Positions 8,769-15,949 of a stretch of DNA of 32,956 bases are shown here, piece after piece. This stretch comes from Planctomycetaceae bacterium (lineage in GTDB: Bacteria; Planctomycetota; Planctomycetia; Pirellulales; Pirellulaceae). The notes under the pieces are model-generated. The model did no database searches. It was not told where the DNA came from and saw only the letters and a program-made list of their open reading frames with translations. Numbering within the stretch: position 1 is the stretch's first letter; every line of letters begins with the position of its first letter. Position numbers and translations under genes: made by a program. Where the stretch lies: positions 1-32,956 of the forward strand of contig SKKK01000271.1 in NCBI GenBank assembly GCA_007121535.1, given 5' to 3'.

Positions 8769-11700
8769 TCAGTTGCGTCGCTGGCGATTGAAGTCCCTCA
8801 GGGCATCCAGCAACCCGCTGCCGCTCTTGCGTTCGGGCTGCGACGCTTCCGAGCGGCCCGAGGCCCGTTCGTCGGCCACCGTACCACCGGTCGGCGAGCC
8901 GGTCACGCTCGGCTGCCCGGGTACCGCCTTAGCCGACTGCGGACTACCTTGTACGGGTGGCGAGCTGTCGGGCTTCTCTGCGATGTCGGCCGGTGCGGGT
9001 TTGCCCGGCGGCGGTTGGTCGGCCGGCGGTGTCGCCGGTTTGGCATCGGGTTCCGCGGGCGGTGCTTCCGCAGGGCTCGGCGGCGCCGGGGCAGGTGCGG
9101 GGGGCGCAGGGGCTCCGGGCGCAGGGGCTCCCGGCCCGGGTGTGCCCGGTGCGGGGGATCCCGTTGCAGGCGGCGCCCCTGAGCCCGCAGCCAGCCCATC
9201 GTCCCGGGATCGGATCACCGACGAACTCGAATCGCCGGCCGGGCGACGAATGGTCCGGATGGTGCGCCTGACTCGCTTTCGCGTGCCGTCCGGCTGTTCA
9301 ATGTATTCGTACTCAGGATCGTCGTCGTCGACGGTCCGGGTGACGCGTTCCCCTGCCCGTTCGGGCTCTAATTTGAACGGCACCTGAAAACGACGTACCG
9401 TATCGTTGATCCGACGCTCGACGTACCACTCGTAATCGTCGTCCACCGTACGGGGGACGCCCGACAGACTGATCAACGGCGTGGCGTTTTGAGGATAGAC
9501 GGTCCAATCGCTGAGCGGCGTTCCGGATGCGTCGGTCAGCCGGTATTCGCCGGGTTGCCGCAGGTACATCCGCAGGTCGGCATCGAAAGCCTCGGACGTC
9601 ACGTTGGTGGACACGACGTCCAGCAATCGGAAATCTCGCACCACTCCCAGACGGTCGCCCAGCAGCACGGTGCCCAGCAATCCATCGCGGCTGCGGTAAC
9701 GGATCACGTCACCTTCGCCGATCCGCCGCCTGCGAAAATACGCCGCCAATTCATCCGGCGTCATCTGGTCCAGCGCGACCCCGTTGACTTCGACGATCTG
9801 CGAGCCTCGTGGGACGACTCCCAGCGGCGAGAAGGGGTCCACGTCCGCGTCTACAATCAACCCTCGCCTGTTGTCGTACATCAAGACGTCGTCGCCCAGA
9901 TAGCTGCCGGCATCAATATAGCGACCGCGCGTCGGCACGGGCGGATGGACGCCGAATGCATCTGCGGAATCCAGCAAGGCGAACAGGTCGCCACCGCGGA
10001 CCACGACGGTGCCCGTGGCGGTCAGATCGGTCCTACCCAAGGCCACGCGCATCGGTTGCCCCGCTTCGTCGGTCGCATCCAATCCTCTCAGCCGCATAAG
10101 ATGTTTGTCGATGTAGACGTTTTCCAAGCGAGGTTGACGCTCCCAGTTCAACGCGTCGGGCGCCACCTTGATCCGCCGGCGGTCGTCCCGGGTAATCCCC
10201 ACCAAATTGACATCGGTCGATTCACCGACCCGCAACGAGTACAGTTCCGGAACGAAATCGAGGCGATCGATCAACTGGCCGGTGACGGTGACATGGACAA
10301 GCTGCGATCGGTCGCCCTGCGATACGGTCACCTCGGCTTCTCCCGCACGTCGAGCCGCCAGCCAGACTTCGTAGCCGACGTTCTCCGCCTCCGTGCGAAA
10401 CACCTCGACCACGTCCGGGTTGGCCGAAGTGGCCGTGATGGGCAGATCATTCCCCGTCGTGACGTTCAGCCCGATCAGCTCGTACACCACGGCGTTTTCG
10501 ATGCGGGTTGGCGAAACCAGAAAAACGTCTTCGTCCAACATCCGACCCGCGACGGTAAACGGAACCGTACGATCCAGGTCGCCGTACGCGACTTTGACCT
10601 CGCCTTTGCCCTCGTTGCGACCGACCAAGAAGTCGCCATCCACAGCGGCCACGTTGGTCGGATCGACCCGAACTTGCAACATCGATGCGCCCGTCAAGCG
10701 ATGGCGCTGGTTGTCTCCGTCGATGCCCTCGACTTCCACCCGGCTGCTCTGCCCGACCGAAAACGTATCCGGCTGGAGAGTCACGGCCAATGTCGTGAAA
10801 TCGGCCAGCATGACCTGGACATCGATCTCGGTCGCGACGGGATCGGCATCCAACGCCGCATCGGGCGTTGCAAACGTCGCCACCACTCGTCCCTGCCCGA
10901 CCCCGACGCCTTCGATCAGCCCCTTGCGCGCCCGCTGAGCTTCGGTGCCGTAGACCCGCAGCACTTGCGAATCCGAACCGCCCCACGTCACATATCGAGT
11001 CAGATCGACTTGCATCCCGTCCTGGTACCGGCCCAACGCCCTCAGTTGGCGAGTCGATCCGACGGCGACCCGCACGTCGTCCCTTGGTTCGATGACCAAT
11101 TCGTCGGGGATCTTGGGCGGCCCCACCTCGACCACGGAATCGACGATGCGATTGCCCACACGGAACGAGACGTACGTTTTGCCGACGCCCGTCGCTTCCG
11201 CAACCCCGTCCCGCCCGAACTCCAACACGCGCGGGTCGTGAGATTGAGCCAACGCGCGAGGCGTCACGTCGTTGCGAAAAAAGAACCAACGATGGTCTTC
11301 GACGCGATATTCGATCTGGCTGCCCAACGGACCGGCCCACTCAGTGGGGCTGACGACCAACTTGGGGCGGAAAGCGAACAGAAAGGCGGCGATCAGCAGG
11401 ATCAACGCGATGGCCACCCAGGGCGACATCATCACGTCCAGCGGACCGGTGCGTTTTCGGCGCTTGACGCGGCCTCCCTGCAAAGGAGGCCGGACTCCCA
11501 GATACTCACCGTCCGGCGTGTTCCACAGACGGGCCTTCAGCGGTTCGAGGTCCTTCCGCTGATAGCCACAGCACCATACCAAGCGCCAGTCCTCGTTGCT
11601 GGCCCGGCACTTGAAAAAGAACGAGTCGAAATCGCTGTTTTCCAAATCATTGGTCTGTTCCGCCAAGCTCTTCTTCAAAATCCGATGCACCATCTGCTCG

Positions 11701-12020
11701 GTCGACGATTCCGGCTTGATCTTCTTGACCCGAGCCCGAATCGCGTCCAGATCCTTGGCGAAACGCTTTTCCAATTCGCCGCGCGTCACCGGTTGACAAT
11801 CGACTTCCTCCAATCGACCGCGTTCTTCGTCGACCATGTAGAACGCAACCGTGTCCTGGTTTCGCCATTCCGGTTCAGCGATCACGTCGCCCAGCCACTT
11901 GCGAAGAATCTGAAAGTTGACTCCCTGCCTGTCCAAAAGTGGCAGACCCGGCTCGAGTGCCGTGTGCCGATAATCTCGAGCATTCTCGGAAAGATCGACA
12001 TAAAACAGAGGCTTGATCAT
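8769..12020 (-). CDS. Large single-pass membrane protein with BIG2/Ig-like repeats and a PDZ-like domain
   Basis: Predicted 1083 residues. Residues 1-~190 form a soluble N-terminal domain with many charged residues. A single transmembrane helix (PWVAIALILLIAAFLFAF) follows at ~200-217, after a basic stretch (VKRRKRTG) that favours an N-in, C-out topology. Residues ~225-720 contain several BIG2/cadherin-like beta repeats (phrases such as VAVGSTRQLRALGRYQDG and LRVGESTDVNLVGITRDD). A PDZ-like segment (~755-810, PRGSQIVEVNGVALDQMTPDEL) is next, then a basic/acidic region and a Pro/Ala/Gly-rich tail from ~940. The ATG at 12018-12020 follows GGTAGGAA. It lies between the phosphatase gene (203-bp gap) and the SrfC gene (250-bp gap). 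Inferred role: an envelope-spanning anchor or sensor for the SrfB/SrfC system. The domains are well supported; the function is inferred. Confidence 0.82.
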   Translation of the reverse strand: MIKPLFYVDLSENARDYRHTALEPGLPLLDRQGVNFQILRKWLGDVIAEPEWRNQDTVAFYMVDEERGRLEEVDCQPVTRGELEKRFAKDLDAIRARVKKIKPESSTEQMVHRILKKSLAEQTNDLENSDFDSFFFKCRASNEDWRLVWCCGYQRKDLEPLKARLWNTPDGEYLGVRPPLQGGRVKRRKRTGPLDVMMSPWVAIALILLIAAFLFAFRPKLVVSPTEWAGPLGSQIEYRVEDHRWFFFRNDVTPRALAQSHDPRVLEFGRDGVAEATGVGKTYVSFRVGNRIVDSVVEVGPPKIPDELVIEPRDDVRVAVGSTRQLRALGRYQDGMQVDLTRYVTWGGSDSQVLRVYGTEAQRARKGLIEGVGVGQGRVVATFATPDAALDADPVATEIDVQVMLADFTTLAVTLQPDTFSVGQSSRVEVEGIDGDNQRHRLTGASMLQVRVDPTNVAAVDGDFLVGRNEGKGEVKVAYGDLDRTVPFTVAGRMLDEDVFLVSPTRIENAVVYELIGLNVTTGNDLPITATSANPDVVEVFRTEAENVGYEVWLAARRAGEAEVTVSQGDRSQLVHVTVTGQLIDRLDFVPELYSLRVGESTDVNLVGITRDDRRRIKVAPDALNWERQPRLENVYIDKHLMRLRGLDATDEAGQPMRVALGRTDLTATGTVVVRGGDLFALLDSADAFGVHPPVPTRGRYIDAGSYLGDDVLMYDNRRGLIVDADVDPFSPLGVVPRGSQIVEVNGVALDQMTPDELAAYFRRRRIGEGDVIRYRSRDGLLGTVLLGDRLGVVRDFRLLDVVSTNVTSEAFDADLRMYLRQPGEYRLTDASGTPLSDWTVYPQNATPLISLSGVPRTVDDDYEWYVERRINDTVRRFQVPFKLEPERAGERVTRTVDDDDPEYEYIEQPDGTRKRVRRTIRTIRRPAGDSSSSVIRSRDDGLAAGSGAPPATGSPAPGTPGPGAPAPGAPAPPAPAPAPPSPAEAPPAEPDAKPATPPADQPPPGKPAPADIAEKPDSSPPVQGSPQSAKAVPGQPSVTGSPTGGTVADERASGRSEASQPERKSGSGLLDALRDFNRQRRN

Positions 12021-12223
12021 TTCCTACCCCACCGTATATCACATAAAATCATGCCCGAGACGAACTGTTACCCACCCGCCGGGTCCTTCACTAAGTCTAT
12101 ACGCCGCAACAGTTAGCATCAACCTGACCGAGCCTCGTCCGCGCCGTCTGCGAAGATCTTCGCTAACGTTGCCACCGGTAAGCGCAAGGCTGTAGGAGGA
12201 ACGGTTTCACCCGCCGTTTGTAC
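12021..12223. other. Intergenic gap with a perfect 14-bp palindrome
   Basis: A 203-bp gap upstream of the BIG2/PDZ membrane-protein gene. It holds the perfect palindrome GCGAAGATCTTCGC at 12150-12163, about 130 bp upstream of that gene's start on the minus strand. This could be an operator site or part of a terminator of the phosphatase gene; no run of T follows it. No RNA gene was recognised. Confidence 0.4.
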
Positions 12224-13132
12224 TCACTTGGAACGGTCGTCCTTCAGCCACTTGCTGTCTGCCAGATCCTGCAAACCCCGACGCAACCCCACCTTCAGCG
12301 ACTTCAACGCCCCGCGAACCGCCGTATCCGCCTGCTCCAACAACCGCTCGCCCGATCGAGTCGACGATGGACGATCCGAGCGCGTTTCGCCACTGATCCG
12401 TAGCAGGATGACGGTGGAATCGTCGTAGCGGATTTGATGATCCTGTCGCAACTCGACCATCCATTGCTGCCAATCCTCCCGGGAAAGTTGCCAATAAGCC
12501 TGCCAATCGATGTCGACCCCCGCTTCGATCTGCCGCATCGTCCAACTGGCAACCGCGTCACTGGCCAAGACCACCAAGTCGCCCGGATGGCAAAACGTCT
12601 CCATGGCCTCGAATTCGATCTGTTCAGATCGCTTCAGGACGCTCCGCAAGACTTGGGGGTTCTCCTCGAATCGAGCACTTTCTTGCAGCGGGAACGTCTC
12701 CAAGACTTGATTGGATCGAATGTGAAACAGACAGCAGTCCCCGATCGAATAGCAGCGCAATCGTTTAGGAAGCTCCGTGCCATCGGAAGACTTCGAGCCC
12801 GTCACCTCTACCCAAAGCAGTGTGGTTCCTGCGCCCTCTAACAGCTTAGGCTTCTGGTGCCATGCCAATGCGTGCTCGTCAATTGACGACGACCAGACAT
12901 CGCGTTGGTGCTTGAGCCACTGCCCCAAAGAAACAGAATCCCTCACGTTGGGAGGGCCGTCTACAACAGCTTTTGCCAGGATCGAAGCCCAGCGACCGGA
13001 AAACAGCGATGTCGAGACTCCATCGCAGATCGCAGCACGACCCCGCAGTTCGTCGACTTGAAAGGCATCTTCATAACCCTGAGGCTCCTGGACATCCTTC
13101 GGCAGCCAAAAGGTTCGGTGTGAAAACAGCAT
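12224..13132 (-). CDS. PP2C-family protein phosphatase
   Basis: Predicted 302 residues. The PP2C fold motifs are present in order: GYED (19-22) and DGVS (37-40) for metal binding, GAGTT (100-104), GD (131-132), SDAV (191-194) and DDST (237-240), ending in a short strand VILLRI. It therefore probably removes phosphate from Ser/Thr using Mn2+ or Mg2+. The catalytic domain ends near 248, and a basic C-terminal tail (~250-302) may bind partners. There is no signal peptide, so it is cytoplasmic. It is the promoter-proximal gene of the minus-strand cluster, which suggests it resets phosphorylation in the SrfB/SrfC machine; no Ser/Thr kinase is in the window. The stop (12224) lies 203 bp before the next gene, so co-transcription is not certain. 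Confidence 0.83.
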   Translation of the reverse strand: MLFSHRTFWLPKDVQEPQGYEDAFQVDELRGRAAICDGVSTSLFSGRWASILAKAVVDGPPNVRDSVSLGQWLKHQRDVWSSSIDEHALAWHQKPKLLEGAGTTLLWVEVTGSKSSDGTELPKRLRCYSIGDCCLFHIRSNQVLETFPLQESARFEENPQVLRSVLKRSEQIEFEAMETFCHPGDLVVLASDAVASWTMRQIEAGVDIDWQAYWQLSREDWQQWMVELRQDHQIRYDDSTVILLRISGETRSDRPSSTRSGERLLEQADTAVRGALKSLKVGLRRGLQDLADSKWLKDDRSK

Positions 13133-13295
13133 GACTGAATAACCGGTCGAGCTACGGGCGGGAAACCATCAAGATCAAGAACGAATCCGTGCCAGCACGT
13201 CGGGTGCCGCTGCCAGGAACGAACCCTAACGCCGCCTGATTATCAACCGTTTCTGATCGCGATACAAGCATAGGCTGGACGGCCCGTCCGCAATA

Positions 13296-13338
13296 GGCAC
13301 CCGGCCAGTAACCCCCCGGCCAGGAGTTTCTTGTCAAG
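13296..13338. repeat. Dispersed palindromic element, copy D (terminal fragment)
   Basis: Two adjoining pieces of the terminal inverted repeat are seen: CACCCGGCCAG-like bases at 13298-13308 and a longer piece at 13312-13338. Of the latter, 21 bases (13318-13338) are identical to 21969-21989 in copy B. The inner hairpin is missing, so this is a remnant. Confidence 0.7.
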
Positions 13339-13411
13339 GCAAAGCCGGGGCACGGATGTTTCGCGCAGTCTCGAGCGAGTTGCAAAGCCTCCTGATTGGT
13401 CGACAGGCCTT

Positions 13412-13440
13412 TTTACAAAACCGCGTCGGGATGATAAGAT
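13412..13440 (+). promoter_or_regulatory. Sigma-70-like promoter candidate
   Basis: TTTACA (13412-13417) and TAAGAT (13435-13440) are separated by 17 bases, 94 bp before the ATG of the small membrane-protein gene on the plus strand. The match is 5/6 and 4/6 to the standard hexamers. No experimental support can be drawn from the sequence. Confidence 0.4.
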
Positions 13441-13533
13441 AGTTGCGACACATTCGATTGTCGGCGGAACCTCGGCCGAAAACTCCGGTTGCACGAAACC
13501 CGGACGTGGCTGCTTTTCTGAAAGGGAAGAACG

Positions 13534-14190
13534 ATGGGTCTTTCTCGTTGGATCGTCGGAGGATGCGTTGGTGGAGCCATTGGCATTCTGATCTGGGTGG
13601 CTGTGGGATACTTTACGCAATACGAAGTGGGTTGGATTGCCTGGGGCATCGGTTTTCTGGTTGGTGTGGGAGTTCGGTACGGCGCCCATCTGGGCGACGA
13701 AGAGGAAGGGCTGGCCCAAGGACTGCTGGCCTCGGTCATGGCGATCGGAGCGATCGTGACCGCCAAATTCCTGTTGTTCAGCATTCTGGTCGGCGGTGTC
13801 GACAGCGAAGGTTTGCGCGAACTGGCCAGCATGATTCGCTATGACGAGGAAGCGATGATTGCGAGTATGGCTGACGAGATCGCCGAGGAGATGATGGATC
13901 GTGGTGCGACCATCGATTGGCCCCCGGGGATGACGTACGAAGAGGCATTTCACCAAGCCGACTATCCGCCCGACCTATGGCAGCAAGCCGAGACGCGTTG
14001 GAATCAACTGGGTGCCCAAGAGCAGCAGGAGCGAAAGCAGCAACGGATCATGTTCATCTCGATGTTACGCGATGCTGCGGCATCAAGGCCCTCGTTCGCC
14101 GATTTCTTCTCGCCGTGGGACCTTCTCTGGTTCGGTCTGGCCACCATCACCGCGTACAGAATCGGAATCGGAACGTACGGCGATGAATGA
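13534..14190 (+). CDS. Hypothetical membrane protein
   Basis: Predicted 218 residues; I do not recognise a family. Two hydrophobic segments at ~6-25 and ~31-48 are followed by a third at ~65-88 (LLASVMAIGAIVTAKFLLFS), then an acidic soluble stretch (~95-185) with Met/Glu-rich helices. A final weak hydrophobic segment at ~193-208 (WDLLWFGLATITAYRIGIG) suggests three or four membrane spans. The ATG is preceded by AAGGGAAGAA, a good ribosome binding site. Its stop overlaps the start of the exonuclease-like gene in an ATGA, so the two are probably translationally coupled and functionally linked. Confidence 0.75.
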   Translation: MGLSRWIVGGCVGGAIGILIWVAVGYFTQYEVGWIAWGIGFLVGVGVRYGAHLGDEEEGLAQGLLASVMAIGAIVTAKFLLFSILVGGVDSEGLRELASMIRYDEEAMIASMADEIAEEMMDRGATIDWPPGMTYEEAFHQADYPPDLWQQAETRWNQLGAQEQQERKQQRIMFISMLRDAAASRPSFADFFSPWDLLWFGLATITAYRIGIGTYGDE

Positions 14191-14924
14191 CTCCGAAGAT
14201 GAGTTCCATGGTTCGTAGATATCTGGCGTTCGACATCGAAACGGCGAAGGAAACGTTGGAAGACGACTGGGTCTTGCAGCGACCGCTGGGGATCACCTGT
14301 GCAGCAGCCGTGTCGTCCGACGATCAGACACCTCGGTTGTGGTACGGTGTCAACAAGGACGGTACGCCCGCTCGGCAGATGTCTCGCCAAGAAGTGGGAA
14401 AGCTCGTTTCTTTCTTGGTTTCCCAAGTGACCGACGGTTACACGCTGGTGACCTGGAATGGATTGGGGTTCGACCTGGACATTCTGGCCGAGGAATCCGG
14501 TGCGAAAAGCGAATGTCAGAAATTGGCCAGCGAGCACGTGGATTTGATGTTCCACGTGTTCTGCGTAAAGGGGTTTCCCGTCGCCTTGGACAAAGCGGCC
14601 ATGGCATTGAGGATCCCGGGCAAACCGGCCGGAGTATCAGGAATGCTGGCCCCGCAACTCTGGAAAGCCGGGCGTCACGAAGAGGTGCTTGATTATGTGG
14701 CGCAGGATGCCCGGATCACCCTGCAGATCGCCGAATTGTGCGAAAAACGACGACGTTTCGCCTGGGTGACTCGCAAGGGGGCCGTCAGCTCGATGGCTCT
14801 GCCCCACGGCTGGTTGACCGTCGACCAGGCGCGTCGCGTGCCCGAGCCCGACACATCCTGGATGACCAGCCCCATCGCTCGAACGCGGTTCACCGCTTGG
14901 CTGGATCGCACTCGGCGTAGTTGA
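14187..14924 (+). CDS. DEDDy-type 3'-5' exonuclease-like protein (RNase H fold)
   Basis: Predicted 245 residues. Exo I motif FDIET (D16, E18), Exo II motif WNGLGFDLDI (N91, D96) and Exo III motif YVAQD (Y170, D174) match the DnaQ/RNase T superfamily of the DEDDy type, so a two-metal 3'-5' nuclease acting on DNA or RNA is likely. The rest of the chain is a single domain with no polymerase or helicase attached. Its ATG overlaps the stop of the membrane-protein gene (ATGA at 14187-14190). A second ATG at 14208 (residue 8) is an alternative start, preceded by GAAGATGAG. Cellular substrate unknown; family assignment rests on the complete catalytic set. Confidence 0.82.
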   Translation: MTPKMSSMVRRYLAFDIETAKETLEDDWVLQRPLGITCAAAVSSDDQTPRLWYGVNKDGTPARQMSRQEVGKLVSFLVSQVTDGYTLVTWNGLGFDLDILAEESGAKSECQKLASEHVDLMFHVFCVKGFPVALDKAAMALRIPGKPAGVSGMLAPQLWKAGRHEEVLDYVAQDARITLQIAELCEKRRRFAWVTRKGAVSSMALPHGWLTVDQARRVPEPDTSWMTSPIARTRFTAWLDRTRRS

Positions 14925-15067
14925 TTGGAATTTGAACCGATGATTCCCAAGCCCTGGCGACTTGCCGAGGACGCGAGGTTCGGTTTACCATAGAATCTTG
15001 GGGTTCCGTCGCATCAGGCCGAGCCCTCGATTGCCCCCGGCCTTGAATCGATTCGAAGGAACGAAAC

Positions 15068-15379
15068 ATGCTTCACTACTCCTGTGACCGCTGCCAATGC
15101 ATGATCGACGTCGACCGCGAATCTCGATACGTCGTACGGATCGAAATCGATTGGGTCCTCGAGCCTGAGCCCATCGAGTCGTGCGAAGACGATCGAGATT
15201 ACCTGGAAGAGATCGACCAGTCGCTGGCAGCAGAGGATCCGAACCAAGCACAGGAAAGCTACCAGCACCAGGGGCCGTTGCGGCGCTGCTACGATCTTTG
15301 CAAGAAATGTTACCAGCAGTTCCTCCGCGATCCGTTGGCCGTCGACAACGCCCGGCATTTCGATTTCAGTTCCAATTGA
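15068..15379 (+). CDS. Small Cys-pair (putative zinc-binding) protein
   Basis: Predicted 103 residues, acidic, with no signal peptide. An N-terminal CDRCQC (C6, C9, C11) and a C-terminal CYDLCKKC cluster resemble the two halves of a zinc ribbon separated by ~65 residues. The middle is Glu/Asp-rich (EEIDQSLAAEDPNQAQES). AAGGA lies shortly upstream of the ATG. A -10-like TAGAAT at 14991-14996 lies in the upstream gap without a clear -35. I know of no function. Confidence 0.65.
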   Translation: MLHYSCDRCQCMIDVDRESRYVVRIEIDWVLEPEPIESCEDDRDYLEEIDQSLAAEDPNQAQESYQHQGPLRRCYDLCKKCYQQFLRDPLAVDNARHFDFSSN

Positions 15380-15411
15380 GGTGACGATCGTGCGGAAGGG
15401 GCGAAACCATC

Positions 15412-15828
15412 ATGACAGAAAATCCCTACGAACCGCCGCAAAGCCCAAGCCGGAACCCGATCGTCTCTGAGCGAAAGACGCCGGCACGGCAAGCCAGCCG
15501 ATCTGTCCGTCTGTCGGTTTTTCTGACGCATTGCTTGTTTTTGGTGCTGTTTCCGCCCGGTTGCTGTCCGTGTGGCTTCGGCATGATCGGCTTTCTTTTT
15601 CAGCCTTACATGATATTGCTCGGCATGCCGACAATCCTGCTGGCATTCCTCTTCCCGGATTTGCTGGGTGAGAATCGTGCCATCTTCTTCGCCGCCTTCA
15701 TCGCCAATTATGTGGTGATGTCGTACCTGATCGGCGAGTGGGCAGGACGCATCTTTGGCCGTAAACCAGTCCTCGAGCCCGATGTTGGTGATACGGGTGA
15801 TTGTCCGGATGTTGAAACACCCCGGTAG
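15412..15828 (+). CDS. NPYEPP-motif small membrane protein
   Basis: Predicted 138 residues. The N-terminus contains NPYEPPQSP, a motif very common at the start of small planctomycete membrane proteins. It is followed by a basic stretch (SERKTPARQASRSVR) and two or three hydrophobic segments at ~33-52, ~56-85 and ~90-110, the first containing a CCPC cluster. GGAAGGGG is found ~14 nt upstream of the ATG at 15412. The gene is 32 bp behind the Cys-pair protein gene, so co-transcription is possible. Function unknown. Confidence 0.65.
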   Translation: MTENPYEPPQSPSRNPIVSERKTPARQASRSVRLSVFLTHCLFLVLFPPGCCPCGFGMIGFLFQPYMILLGMPTILLAFLFPDLLGENRAIFFAAFIANYVVMSYLIGEWAGRIFGRKPVLEPDVGDTGDCPDVETPR

Positions 15829-15900
15829 TGTCGTTTTTTACGGCCGCCTACGGGTGCTCTTTTACGGTTTTTTGACACGAAACGTCCGGGCGGGTGCTTA
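15829..15900. repeat. Dispersed palindromic element, copy E (decayed)
   Basis: The last 27 bases (15874-15900) match the terminal repeat of the complete copy C at 22 of 27 positions and end in GGGTGCTTA. A GTCGTTTT-like remnant of the inner hairpin lies at 15829-15836. It sits between convergent genes. Confidence 0.5.
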
Positions 15901-15949
15901 CATACGCGTCCGCCATCGCCGGCAAATTCGCCGTCCGATGATGGGTCAG

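Larger units (their letters stand above)
13133..13533. other. Divergent intergenic region (phosphatase / small membrane protein)
   Basis: About 400 bp between divergent genes, with no convincing open frame. It holds a decayed fragment of the dispersed palindromic element (13296-13338) and a plus-strand promoter candidate (13412-13440). A promoter for the phosphatase gene is expected near 13133-13200 on the minus strand, but I could not pick one with confidence. Confidence 0.5.

Noticed and set aside
9489..12116. An 875-codon plus-strand frame opposite the BIG2/PDZ gene
   Set aside because: No motifs, antisense-like composition, and the opposite frame has clear domains, a membrane helix and a ribosome binding site.
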